Assembly (NCBI GenBank): GCA_007130355.1
Contig: SLSQ01000307.1
Coordinates: forward strand, 1 to 12,274
DNA: 12,274 nt
Reading direction: 5' to 3'
Source: Trueperaceae bacterium
Lineage (GTDB): Bacteria > Deinococcota > Deinococci > Deinococcales > Trueperaceae
The translations under genes and the position numbers were made by a program. This document shows positions 1 to 6,446 of the stretch, in pieces (position 1 is the stretch's first letter; every line of letters starts with the position of its first letter). Below the pieces are notes generated by a model. It did not search any database. It was not told the DNA's origin and saw nothing but the letters and a program-made list of their open reading frames with translations.

Positions 1-815
1 AGCGCCCGCATGCCGCGCAGCAGGTGCGCCGCGAGCGAGGCGCGGACGAGCCGGTGGGCGTGCTCCGTCGCCGGGCCGTCGGGCGCGAAGTCCCGTCCGT
101 AGATTCGCACCGCCAGCTCGCTCAGGGTGGTGGCACGCTCGAGCGCGGCGAGGACGTCGCGGGCGCGCGCCAGCCGGTGCGCACGGGCCGCGTCGAGCAG
201 CGTCGCCGGATCGGCCGGCAGGTCGCCGTGCGCCGGTGCCAACCAGGCGGGAGCGAGGGCGCGCACCCGTTCGAGGCTATCGAGGTACGCGTCCGGATCT
301 CCGTGCGGCACCCCCACCCAGGAGGCGCCGCTGCCGGTCACGAGGTCGCCCGCCACCACGCCGGTCCCGTCCACGACGAAGGAAAGGTGGCCGGCCGCGT
401 GCCCGGGCGTCGCCAGCGCCCGGACGGTACGCCCGGCTACATTGAGCGTCCGCCCGTCCAGGAGCGGGGTGACCGGCGCCGGGACGCGCACCGCTTCGAG
501 CGGGTGGGCGCGCACGGGGACCGGTCCGACCGCTTCGAGCAGCGCCGGCAGGCCGGCGACGTGGTCCGGGTGGGCGTGCGTGACGAGCACGCTCGCCACG
601 TCTCGGACGCCGTGCGCCCGGAGCCGGTCGGCCACCGTCGTCGCATCGCCCGGATCCTCGAAGCCGGGATCGATCACCACGCCCCGGCCGTGGGCGTGCA
701 CCACGGTCGTCCAGGTGCGGTCGAAGGGGGGGAGGGTCGACGTCCGCAGGCCGATCTGGAACACGCCGGGCGCCGGCCGCCGTTCGGGCGCGCCCGTGCC
801 GTGGCTCTCGGTCAC
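1..815 (-). CDS. Metallo-beta-lactamase-fold hydrolase, LACTB2-like (3' end cut by window edge)
   Basis: No stop codon appears before the window edge, so this is a partial gene of at least 271 codons. The start is a GTG at 815-813 that shares four bases (GTGA) with the stop of the peptidase gene upstream; no good ribosome site is seen, so translational coupling is likely. Zinc-site motifs of the MBL fold are intact: THAHPDH at residues 79-85 (H80, H82, D84, H85), H139 in the TPGHAAGH stretch, D157 in VAGDL and H196 in PAHGD. After about residue 210 comes a helical segment with a TLSELAVRIYG stretch and a hydrophobic helix. This resembles the C-terminal winged-helix tail of LACTB2-type hydrolases. 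Family members include thioesterase-like and endoribonuclease enzymes, so the substrate is unknown. There is no signal peptide, so it is probably cytosolic. The fold is certain; the LACTB2-like subgroup is an inference. Confidence 0.88.
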   Translation of the reverse strand, partial: MTESHGTGAPERRPAPGVFQIGLRTSTLPPFDRTWTTVVHAHGRGVVIDPGFEDPGDATTVADRLRAHGVRDVASVLVTHAHPDHVAGLPALLEAVGPVPVRAHPLEAVRVPAPVTPLLDGRTLNVAGRTVRALATPGHAAGHLSFVVDGTGVVAGDLVTGSGASWVGVPHGDPDAYLDSLERVRALAPAWLAPAHGDLPADPATLLDAARAHRLARARDVLAALERATTLSELAVRIYGRDFAPDGPATEHAHRLVRASLAAHLLRGMRA

Positions 816-1849
816 CGGCCCAGCAGGGCGGAGCGGACGACGCGGGGCAGGTCCTCGCCGGAGGCGACGGCGTCGGGACGAACGCCCTCGCCGAGCCAGG
901 TGGGTGCGCCGATCGGCGCGAGGACGCCGGTCGCGATCCAGAGCTGGGATCCGTCGCGCAGGCAGAACGGCAGCACCGCCTCGACGTTCCCCGCGCTCGG
1001 ACCCGGACCGAACACCGTCGCCCGGCCGGAGGCCTGCAGCCCTCCGGCGAGTCCTTCGGCGGCGCTGTGCACGTTCCCGTCGATCCAGACGGCGAGCGGA
1101 CGGTCGGTCGCCGGCGTCCCGAGCGCCGGATAGGGGAGCGGCAGGCTCCAGCGGGTGACGACGCGCCACAGGAAGCCGCGCTCGAAGACGCCGGCGGTGG
1201 CCATCATCTCGACCAGCCGCCCCCCCGGGTTGCCTCGCAGGTCGAGCAGGTGCGCTTCGGCGCCGGCACGTTCGGCCGCCTCGACCGCGCGGCGCACGCC
1301 GTCGGCGGTGCCGGCGCGGGCCAGGTCCTCGACCCGGATCACGCTCAGGTCCCCCGCGACCAGGCGCCACGAGACCGGCCCGTGGGCGCCACCCGGTTCC
1401 GGGGTGGCCGCCTGGCCGAAGACGCCGATGCACGGCAGGTCGCCGAAGGCGTCGCGCACCTCGTCGACCTCGCTCGGCGGCAGGTAGCGGGAGTGGTCGT
1501 CGGCGAGGGCGTCGACCATCTCGACCAGGATCGCGTCGATCGCCTCCGGACCGGCGTGCGCCCGCGCCTCGGCTTCGGCCCGGGCGCGGGCACGAACCTC
1601 GTCCCAGGAGACCGGCACCACGCTCAGGTCCCAGTACCGTTCCTCGACCAGGGTGCCGATCCGTTCGACTCGGGCGACGGCGGCGGCACGTTCGGCGTCG
1701 GCGTCGCCCGCACCGGCATCGTTCGGACCTGCGTCGTTCGGACCGGCACCGGCGAGGCCGCCGCTCCCCACCGCCAGCGCCACGAGCGCCGCGGCGGAGG
1801 CGGCCGCCACCCTGCGCACGAACGTCGCCGGCCGTCGGGCGGCGTTCAC
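812..1849 (-). CDS. S41-family (C-terminal-processing-like) peptidase, PDZ-less and lacking the usual catalytic Lys
   Basis: Protein of 345 residues starting at a GTG (1849-1847) that overlaps the kinase stop by four bases. An N-terminal signal peptide (arginines at 5-6 and 12-13, hydrophobic core about 14-33) predicts export; there is no lipobox cysteine. Residues 117-125 (DDHSRYLPP) match the CTP lead-in motif. DLRGNPGG (203-210) is the S41 core glycine motif, and S262 in HSAAEGLAGGLQ sits where CTPs have their catalytic Ser (SASE). The C-terminal ATGVLAP and GVRPDAV signatures are also present. Two departures stand out. The segment normally holding a PDZ domain is cut to about 30 residues (around 138-165). 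Position 287, 25 residues after the Ser, where CTPs carry the catalytic Lys, is Gly in a GPGPSAGN stretch. It may use another base, as tricorn-type S41 enzymes do, or be a non-catalytic relative. The substrate is unknown. Confidence 0.85.
   Translation of the reverse strand: MNAARRPATFVRRVAAASAAALVALAVGSGGLAGAGPNDAGPNDAGAGDADAERAAAVARVERIGTLVEERYWDLSVVPVSWDEVRARARAEAEARAHAGPEAIDAILVEMVDALADDHSRYLPPSEVDEVRDAFGDLPCIGVFGQAATPEPGGAHGPVSWRLVAGDLSVIRVEDLARAGTADGVRRAVEAAERAGAEAHLLDLRGNPGGRLVEMMATAGVFERGFLWRVVTRWSLPLPYPALGTPATDRPLAVWIDGNVHSAAEGLAGGLQASGRATVFGPGPSAGNVEAVLPFCLRDGSQLWIATGVLAPIGAPTWLGEGVRPDAVASGEDLPRVVRSALLGR
1712..1741. repeat. Two tandem 15-bp units coding a PNDAG repeat
   Basis: Two near-identical 15-base units (1712-1726 and 1727-1741, differing at two bases) share the CGTTCGG core. 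On the minus strand they encode a repeated GPNDA unit just after the signal peptide of the S41 protein, in a flexible linker. The in-frame period means copy number could vary without a frameshift. It is probably simple linker expansion. Confidence 0.6.
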
Positions 1850-2790
1850 CGCGACGAGGCGGCGAAGGCGCGGGCGGCGCGCTCGAGGGTGGCGCGGTCG
1901 ACCACGCGCCGTTGCGCTCCGATCTCGGTGGTGTTGAGGGCGCCGGCCACGTTGCCGGCGTGCGCGGCGGCGAGCAGCTCGGCGCCGTTCAGGATCGCGT
2001 CCGCGAAGGCGGCGGTGAAGTAGTCGCCGGCGCCGGTGGTGTCGACGACCTCGTCGACGTCGAACGGGTCGACGAGTTCCGACCGTTCGGGCGTGATGAC
2101 GATCGATCCCATCTCGCCCACCTTGACGATCAGGCGCTCGATGCCGTGATCGTTCAGGCCGGCCGCCGCTTCGGAGATCGTGTCGCGACCGGTCAGGGCG
2201 AACAGCTCCCGCTCGTTCATGAGCAGGTAGTCGACCTTCCGGACGAGGCCGATCAGGCGGCCCTTCAGGGCGTTGACGGCGCCGGTACCCATGTCCACGA
2301 AGGTGGTGGCACCGGCGCCACGCGCGAGCTCGAGCGCCTTGACGGCGTAGTCGCGTTGCGGACCGTCCACCAGGCTGTAGGCGCTCATCACCAGCCCGTC
2401 GAGCCCGTCGAAGATCGCGGCGTCGAGGTCCGCGGCGTCGAGGTTCCGGCTGGCGCCGATGGCGGTGATCATCGTGCGCTGCGTGTCGGGCGTGACCAGG
2501 ATCGTCACGCTGCTCGTCTGCAGGTCCGGGTCGACCTGGATCAGGTCCGGAGCGACGCCGGCGGCGCGCACGTTGGCGAGCGCCAGTTCGCTGAACGGGC
2601 CGGTCCCGACGCGCGTCGCGATGCGGGTCGCGTTCCCCAGCCGCGCCAGGGCGGTGGCGAGCGTGCCGCCCGCGCCGCCCGGTTCCATCACGGCGCGCGT
2701 CGCGGTGGTCTCGCTCCCCGACTCGGGAACGGCGTCCACGAAGTACATCTGGTCGACGGTCGCATCGCCGACCACCAGGATTTCAGCCAT
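1846..2790 (-). CDS. PfkB/ribokinase-family carbohydrate or nucleoside kinase
   Basis: A complete 314-residue PfkB-fold kinase, the usual length for the family. It transfers phosphate from ATP to a sugar or nucleoside hydroxyl. The N-terminal strand carries VVGDATVDQ (residues 6-14), followed by the glycine-rich GGAGGTLATALARLG substrate-binding helix start at 38-52. NERE at 192-195 matches the NxxE metal/phosphate motif. DTTGAGDYF (250-258) is PfkB signature 2, with anion-hole glycines and the catalytic base D256. The ATG at 2790 overlaps the end of ksgA by eight bases and has a purine-rich GGGGAAGGGAG stretch immediately upstream (2793-2803). Its stop overlaps the peptidase start. Nothing I can read separates ribokinase, fructokinase, adenosine kinase or sugar-acid kinase specificity, so no symbol is given. 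Its place in a carD-ksgA operon gives no clear metabolic clue; a nucleoside salvage role would be only a guess. Confidence 0.9.
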   Translation of the reverse strand: MAEILVVGDATVDQMYFVDAVPESGSETTATRAVMEPGGAGGTLATALARLGNATRIATRVGTGPFSELALANVRAAGVAPDLIQVDPDLQTSSVTILVTPDTQRTMITAIGASRNLDAADLDAAIFDGLDGLVMSAYSLVDGPQRDYAVKALELARGAGATTFVDMGTGAVNALKGRLIGLVRKVDYLLMNERELFALTGRDTISEAAAGLNDHGIERLIVKVGEMGSIVITPERSELVDPFDVDEVVDTTGAGDYFTAAFADAILNGAELLAAAHAGNVAGALNTTEIGAQRRVVDRATLERAARAFAASSR

Positions 2791-3697
2791 CGCTCCCTTC
2801 CCCGTTCGAGCGCCGCAGGGATCGTGCGCGGGCGCCCGCGAGCATACCGTACGGCGGCGCGACGCCCAGTTCGGTCGCCAGCCGCTCCCACTCTTCGAGT
2901 TCGAGGGCCTCGGCCCGCACCATCGGGTCGCGTCCGAGGGCGTCCAGGGAGCGGACGACCGCGGCGGCGTCGATGCCGGCGGCGGTCAGGTTCTTCCGTA
3001 ACGTCTTGCGCCGGTGGCGGAAGCCGCTGCGGATCAGGGCGAACAGTTCCGGCCGGTCGCGGGCGTCCGACCGCACGTCGAACCGCACGATCGAGCTGGC
3101 GACCTTCGGCGGCGGCAGGAAGGCGCCGGGCGCGACGTGCCGCACCACCCGGACCTCCGCCCAGTGGCGGCACACGAGGCTGAACGCACCGAAGGCGGGA
3201 TCGTTCGGGCGTGCCGCCATCCGTTCCGCCACCTCGCGCTGCACCAGCACCGCCAGCCGCCGGTAGCGCCCGGACGCGAGCGCCGCGCCGACGACCGCGG
3301 TGGCGACCTGGTACGGCAGGTTCGATACGAGCAGGGCGCCCTGCGGCATCTCGGCGTGGTCGAAGCGGACCGCGTCCGCGCGCCGGACCTCGACGTTCGG
3401 CAGCGACTCGGTCGTCTCGCGAAGCGCCGGCAGCAGGCGGCCGTCGAGCTCCAGGGCGAGGACGCGGCCGGCCCGTTCCGCCAGCGCACGGGTGAGGGCG
3501 CCGAGCCCCGGCCCCACCTCGAGCACCACGTCGTCGGGGCCCGGATCGCCGGCGTCGACCACGGCGCGGAGCGCGGCGCGGTCGACCAGGAAGTTCTGCC
3601 CGTACCCCTTGTCCGGGGTGAGGTGGTGCCGGCGCAGCAGGTCGCGGACCTGTCCGGCCGAGCCGAGGTCGGGCGGGGTGGTGGGCACGGTCGGCAC
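2783..3697 (-). CDS. ksgA: 16S rRNA (adenine-N6,N6) dimethyltransferase KsgA/RsmA
   Basis: Dimethylates two adjacent adenines in the 3'-terminal hairpin of 16S rRNA (A1518 and A1519 in E. coli numbering) late in small-subunit maturation, using S-adenosylmethionine. Clear family motifs: KGYGQNFLVD (30-39), SAM-binding EVGPGLGALT (60-69), acidic ELD at 83-85, the catalytic NLPY at 126-129, and FLPPPKVASSIVRF (193-206). A C-terminal helical domain follows, with an arginine-rich FRHRRKTLRKNL stretch (226-237). There is a tail of about 25 residues rich in A/R/S/G, longer than I would expect for the family. The reading frame stays open far upstream because of high GC, but homology begins near the GTG at 3697, 11 bases after the carD stop; a GTG at 3688 is the alternative. 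No strong ribosome site is seen. Likely co-transcribed with carD and coupled to the kinase gene. Confidence 0.94.
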   Translation of the reverse strand: MPTVPTTPPDLGSAGQVRDLLRRHHLTPDKGYGQNFLVDRAALRAVVDAGDPGPDDVVLEVGPGLGALTRALAERAGRVLALELDGRLLPALRETTESLPNVEVRRADAVRFDHAEMPQGALLVSNLPYQVATAVVGAALASGRYRRLAVLVQREVAERMAARPNDPAFGAFSLVCRHWAEVRVVRHVAPGAFLPPPKVASSIVRFDVRSDARDRPELFALIRSGFRHRRKTLRKNLTAAGIDAAAVVRSLDALGRDPMVRAEALELEEWERLATELGVAPPYGMLAGARARSLRRSNGEGSDG

Positions 3698-3708
3698 TCG
3701 GACCGGTC

Positions 3709-4200
3709 TCAGGGGACGCGGTCGCGGAGCACCGCGTCCAGGCGCTCGTGCGCGCCCTGGAGGTCGGTGTCCGCGACCAGCGCGAACTCGCTCGCCAGGA
3801 GGGCCTTGGCCGCCTCCATCACGTCCCGCTCGGTCGCGGCGAGCCCCTTTTCGACGTCCCGCTTGGCGAGGACTCCGACCAGCTTCGCGAGGGCGTAGGC
3901 GTCGCCGGCGGCGAGGATCTCCTGTTCGGCCCGGTAGCGGGGCGGCCACTGCTGCGGAAGGTTCAGGTCGGCGTCGCGCACGGCGCGCTCGAGGCGCTCG
4001 AGTTCGTCCGGATCGACGGTCGGCCGGAGGCCGACCTCGCGTCCTTTCTCGAGCGGGACCAGGACCTCCATGTCCCCGCGCACGAAGGCGATCTTCAGGT
4101 ACGACCGCGTCTCGCCCAGGACCTCGCGCGAGGTGATCTCCTGGACGACGCCCGCCCCCTGCGACGGGTAGACGACGCGGTCGCCGGGCTGAAAGCGCAT
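3709..4200 (-). CDS. carD: CarD/CdnL-family RNA polymerase-binding transcription regulator
   Basis: A 163-residue protein matching the length of Thermus and mycobacterial CarD. Such proteins bind the RNA polymerase beta lobe and stabilise open complexes, mainly at rRNA and other weak-discriminator promoters. Residues 1-65 form the Tudor-like RNAP-interacting domain (FQPGDRVVYPSQGAGVV at 3-19, then basic and acidic strands to about residue 60). The rest is the helical DNA-contacting domain. W85, in LPQQWPPRYR, falls where the family has the conserved Trp that wedges into the -10 fork. Helices with LAKRDVEKGLAATERDVMEAAKALLASE follow (111-138). An upstream in-frame ATG at 4233 would add 11 residues, but an excellent AAGGAGG ribosome site ends eight bases before the ATG at 4200, and family homology begins there. 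ksgA follows 11 bases after the stop, so this gene probably leads the operon. Confidence 0.93.
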   Translation of the reverse strand: MRFQPGDRVVYPSQGAGVVQEITSREVLGETRSYLKIAFVRGDMEVLVPLEKGREVGLRPTVDPDELERLERAVRDADLNLPQQWPPRYRAEQEILAAGDAYALAKLVGVLAKRDVEKGLAATERDVMEAAKALLASEFALVADTDLQGAHERLDAVLRDRVP

Positions 4201-4208
4201 GGACGTGG

Positions 4209-4215
4209 CCTCCTT
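4209..4215 (-). promoter_or_regulatory. Strong Shine-Dalgarno site of carD
   Basis: AAGGAGG on the minus strand, eight bases from the ATG at 4200. This is the strongest ribosome site in the window. It decides the carD start against the in-frame ATG at 4233 and suggests high expression. Confidence 0.8.
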
Positions 4216-4221
4216 CGCGCC

Positions 4222-4230
4222 AAGGTACCA
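4222..4230 (-). promoter_or_regulatory. Candidate extended -10 box for the carD operon
   Basis: The minus strand reads TGG then TACCTT, fitting the TGnTANNNT extended -10 pattern. A transcript starting six or seven bases on would begin close to the Shine-Dalgarno site, giving a leader of only about 15 bases. No -35 match is visible at the usual distance; that position lies in the hairpin at 4235-4252. Short motifs like this arise by chance, so treat it as a candidate. Confidence 0.3.
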
Positions 4231-4234
4231 CACG

Positions 4235-4252
4235 GTCCGGTCGGTTCCGGAC
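4235..4252 (-). terminator. Inverted repeat between the membrane-protein gene and carD; possible terminator
   Basis: Perfect six-base arms, GTCCGG and CCGGAC, enclose a six-base loop (TCGGTT) in the 57-base gap after the membrane-protein stop at 4258. There is no T-tract on either strand, so it is not a classical Rho-independent terminator. It could be a weak terminator, an operator upstream of the carD -10 candidate, or chance in GC-rich DNA. Confidence 0.3.
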
Positions 4253-4257
4253 GCCGT

Positions 4258-5850
4258 TCAGGCGGCCGAGGCGAGCAGCCGGAGCCACGGCTGGGCCGCG
4301 TGCAGCGCGACCACCCAGGCGGTCGCGAACCCGGCCGAGAACGCCGCCGCGAGCCGCCCCATCGTCGCCTCGAGGTCGCGCCGAACGACCGCCCCCCGGG
4401 CCGCCAGCAACCCGACGCCGGCCGCGACGGCCCACACGAGCGGACCGCCGACGAGGGCGCGGGCGTCCGCCGGTCCGAAGCCGGATCCGCGCACGAAGAG
4501 GAGCAGCAGCAGGAGGATCAGACCGACCCCGAGCGCTCCACCCTCGAGCCAGAGGCGGCGTCCGCCGCCGATCCCGCGCCGGCCGAGCAGCGCGGCGAAC
4601 GCCCACCAGATCGGCGCCACCGTGACCGCGATCAGGACCGCGGCCAGGGTCGCGACGGCGAGGTGCCCCGCCGCCTCCTGGCCGGGCCGCCACGGGTCCC
4701 AGCCGAGGGCGACGGCGACCCGCTCGGTCCAGGCGGGCACGTACGGCTCGGCGTCGGTCGCGGCCCAAACGGCGACGCCGCCCAGGTAGCGGCCGGCGGA
4801 GAAGACGACCGCGGTGGTCCCGGCCGCCGCGGTGGCCACGGCGTGTTCGGGCGGAGAGGGGAGCCGCGCCACCGGCACCGTACGCCCCTCCCGTTCCTGG
4901 AGCAGGCGCACGTCGTCGATCCAGGTCCAACGACCCTCCGGACGCCCGAGCAGCACGCCGCCGCCCAGCGGCCGGGGCGGTCGGTCGCCGCCAGCCTCGG
5001 CCACCAGCCCGGCCTCGGTGGGCCAGGCGACCTCGATCGCCCCCTCCGGGGAGACGCCCAACCGGGCCACGTCCAGGTCCCGCGTCCGCAACGCCTCGCC
5101 GAGCCGCTCCGGTCCGCTCGCCTCCGACGCTCCGGAGGGGAGCTCGGCCCGGTACGCCGACCAGTCCGGATCGGCACGTCCGAGCACGATCTCGGTGCGC
5201 CCTTCGATCCAGGCGACGTGCAGTCCCCCCTCGTGACGGAGGGCGTCGAGACCGGCCACCTCGCGGTCGCGGTCGGCGAGCCGCAGCGGCGGCTCCCCCC
5301 AGCGGTGCAGGTCGATCGTCCAGCCGCCGGCCTCCGGCGACGCCGTCACCAGCTCCGGGCGCTCCGTCCCGGCCACGATCCGCACCTGCGGCACGCTCGC
5401 GAAGGTGGCGACGGTGCGGAGCTCGTCGCCCCAGGCCGCCCGGAGCGCGGTCGATCCGTCGCTCAGGTCCCGCTCGGCCCAGACCGCGACGGCCGTGCCG
5501 CCCGCCGCACCGCCGTGCAGGCCGCGCACCCCGCGCGACGCGTGCAGCCGGACCGGCGCGCCGTTCGGACGCAGGGGGTGCGCCACGATGCCGCGGCCGT
5601 CCTCCCAGAGGGCGACCGGACCGTCCGCGTCGGCGGCGACCGCTACCTTGGCGTCGCCACGGCGATCGAGCTCGGCGAGCTCGACCGAGCGGGCGAACCC
5701 GTGCGCGGCGATCGGCGTGCGGTCGGCGGCCGGAACGGTCGGCGCGTCGGGCCGCTCGCCGGTCGCCGCCTGCTGCGCCGGCGCCCACGCGGCGAGGCCG
5801 AGGACGACCAGGAACGCGCCGAGGTGGAGGAGGAACGGTCGGGTCCGCAC
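4258..5850 (-). CDS. Secreted/membrane-anchored protein with propeller-like outer domain and about four C-terminal membrane helices, unknown function
   Basis: I do not recognise a named family. The 530-residue protein begins with a signal peptide (MRTRPFLLHL, then a hydrophobic core to about residue 22, with an APA-QQ cleavage-like site near 26). About 370 extracytoplasmic residues follow, with recurring short strands of the form V-A-V/L-W-acidic: VALWEDG (79-85), VAVWAERD (121-128), HVAWIEG (211-217), EVAWPTE (273-279), VAVWAA (359-364). These suggest blades of a sialidase-like or WD-like beta-propeller. The C-terminus has hydrophobic spans at about 396-421, 432-453 (containing seven consecutive leucines), 466-487 and 503-527. 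The GTG at 5850 is chosen because it directly precedes the signal peptide and has a TAGCGT box seven bases upstream; the frame also opens at an ATG at 5958. It lies 57 bases ahead of carD. Function, ligand and link to carD are unknown. Confidence 0.8.
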   Translation of the reverse strand: MRTRPFLLHLGAFLVVLGLAAWAPAQQAATGERPDAPTVPAADRTPIAAHGFARSVELAELDRRGDAKVAVAADADGPVALWEDGRGIVAHPLRPNGAPVRLHASRGVRGLHGGAAGGTAVAVWAERDLSDGSTALRAAWGDELRTVATFASVPQVRIVAGTERPELVTASPEAGGWTIDLHRWGEPPLRLADRDREVAGLDALRHEGGLHVAWIEGRTEIVLGRADPDWSAYRAELPSGASEASGPERLGEALRTRDLDVARLGVSPEGAIEVAWPTEAGLVAEAGGDRPPRPLGGGVLLGRPEGRWTWIDDVRLLQEREGRTVPVARLPSPPEHAVATAAAGTTAVVFSAGRYLGGVAVWAATDAEPYVPAWTERVAVALGWDPWRPGQEAAGHLAVATLAAVLIAVTVAPIWWAFAALLGRRGIGGGRRLWLEGGALGVGLILLLLLLFVRGSGFGPADARALVGGPLVWAVAAGVGLLAARGAVVRRDLEATMGRLAAAFSAGFATAWVVALHAAQPWLRLLASAA

Positions 5851-5857
5851 GTCGCCG

Positions 5858-5863
5858 ACGCTA
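5858..5863 (-). promoter_or_regulatory. Candidate -10 box (TAGCGT) for leaderless transcription of the membrane-protein gene
   Basis: TAGCGT on the minus strand fits the TANNNT -10 pattern and ends seven bases before the GTG at 5850. This is the arrangement seen at leaderless genes in Deinococcus. The absence of a ribosome site there agrees. It supports the chosen start but rests on a short motif. Confidence 0.4.
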
Positions 5864-5965
5864 CCCGAGCCGGGCCCGGCCGGACGACGTGCGCGCCACG
5901 TCGGTCTGGATACGATTCGTGACGGTGCCCGGTCCGATTCCGGGCCCGCGATACGCACTCGCCTC

Positions 5966-5972
5966 GAGGAGG
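5966..5972 (+). promoter_or_regulatory. Shine-Dalgarno site of the osmC-like gene
   Basis: GAGGAGG lies six bases before the ATG at 5979. It favours this start over the in-frame upstream ATG at 5889, whose extra 30 residues show no homology. Confidence 0.75.
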
Positions 5973-5978
5973 ACCCGC

Positions 5979-6398
5979 ATGCCCGTACGTTCCGCGCACG
6001 CCGTCTGGACCGGCGACCTTCCCTCCGGCTCCGGCACCGTCTCGGTCGAGAGCGGCGCGATCCGTGCCGCCTACTCGTTCCCGTCCCGCTTCGAGACCGG
6101 CTCCGGCACGAACCCCGAGGAACTGCTCGGCGCCGCCCTCGCCGGCTGCTTCTCGATGGCGCTCGCCAACGCCCTGGCGAAGGACGGCCACCCCGCGACC
6201 CGGGTCGCCACCGAGGCGAAGGTGCACCTCGACCTGGAGGACGGCGCCCGCGTCGCCAAGATCGTGCTGACCTGCGAAGCGGTCGTGCCCGAGCTCGACG
6301 CCGACGCCTTCCAGGCCCACGCCGCCGCCGCGAAGGACGGCTGTCCGATCGGGCGGACCCTCGCGATCCCGGTCGAGCTCGAGGCCGCCCTGCGCTGA
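5979..6398 (+). CDS. OsmC/Ohr-family peroxiredoxin-like protein (organic hydroperoxide reductase)
   Basis: A 139-residue protein of the OsmC fold, which detoxifies organic hydroperoxides through two cysteines as an intertwined cytosolic homodimer. C57 lies in the AALAGCFSMALA helix, and C122 in DGCPIGRTL; their spacing of 65 matches the OsmC pair (C59 and C125 in E. coli). R37 and the GTNPEELLGAA stretch (43-53) provide the usual Arg/Glu around the active site. The sequence reads as OsmC subfamily rather than Ohr, from the WTGDLPSGSGTV start and the DGCPIGRTL end. The start is fixed by the ribosome site six bases upstream. It stands alone, divergent from the membrane protein and convergent with the exporter, whose stop codon is only 20 bases away. 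Stress regulation is expected for the family, but no named operator is recognisable. Confidence 0.93.
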   Translation: MPVRSAHAVWTGDLPSGSGTVSVESGAIRAAYSFPSRFETGSGTNPEELLGAALAGCFSMALANALAKDGHPATRVATEAKVHLDLEDGARVAKIVLTCEAVVPELDADAFQAHAAAAKDGCPIGRTLAIPVELEAALR

Positions 6399-6400
6399 AC

Positions 6401-6446
6401 GTTCCGGCGCCGCCGTGTTCAGGCGGGCGCGGCGGCGCTGCGGAAC
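6401..6446. terminator. Long hairpin between convergent osmC-like and ABC exporter genes
   Basis: GTTCCG plus GCGCCGCCG (6401-6415) pairs with CGGCGGCGC (6430-6438), a two-base bulge, and CGGAAC (6441-6446). This makes a 15-base-pair stem around a 14-base loop. The right arm lies inside the last codons of the exporter gene (the Ala-rich AAAPA end). No T-tract follows on either strand. Its place between two gene ends fits a shared bidirectional terminator or an RNA 3'-end stabiliser. Confidence 0.6.

Larger units (their letters stand above)
5851..5978. other. Divergent intergenic region with two GC-rich palindromes
   Basis: These 128 bases separate the membrane-protein gene (minus) from osmC (plus). 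They hold a perfect 12-base palindrome, GCCGGGCCCGGC, at 5869-5880, just upstream of the minus-strand -10 candidate. They also hold a GCCCGG / CCGGGC inverted repeat with a seven-base loop at 5927-5945, in the probable osmC leader. A TACGAT at 5911-5916 is a possible osmC -10 box without a recognisable -35. Either palindrome could be an operator, for example for a peroxide or general-stress regulator, but such sequences are common by chance at this GC content. Confidence 0.35.

Noticed and set aside
1340..1632. A 14-base direct repeat (CACGCTCAGGTCCC at 1340-1353 and 1619-1632) in the S41 gene
   Set aside because: Both copies encode a short DLSV stretch in the same reading frame but the flanking protein is unrelated. 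There is no sign of a wider duplication, so coincidence is likely.
2783..5788. A 1001-codon open frame on the minus strand that ends as ksgA
   Set aside because: Only the last 304 codons look like protein (KsgA). The upstream part is Arg/Gly/Pro/Ala-rich low-complexity translation of the carD and membrane-protein genes in another frame, a normal effect of very high GC.
3748..5922. A 724-codon plus-strand frame antisense to carD and the membrane-protein gene
   Set aside because: Its composition is Arg/Asp/Gly-rich without domains, and it is antisense to genes with clear motifs, so it is a GC shadow.
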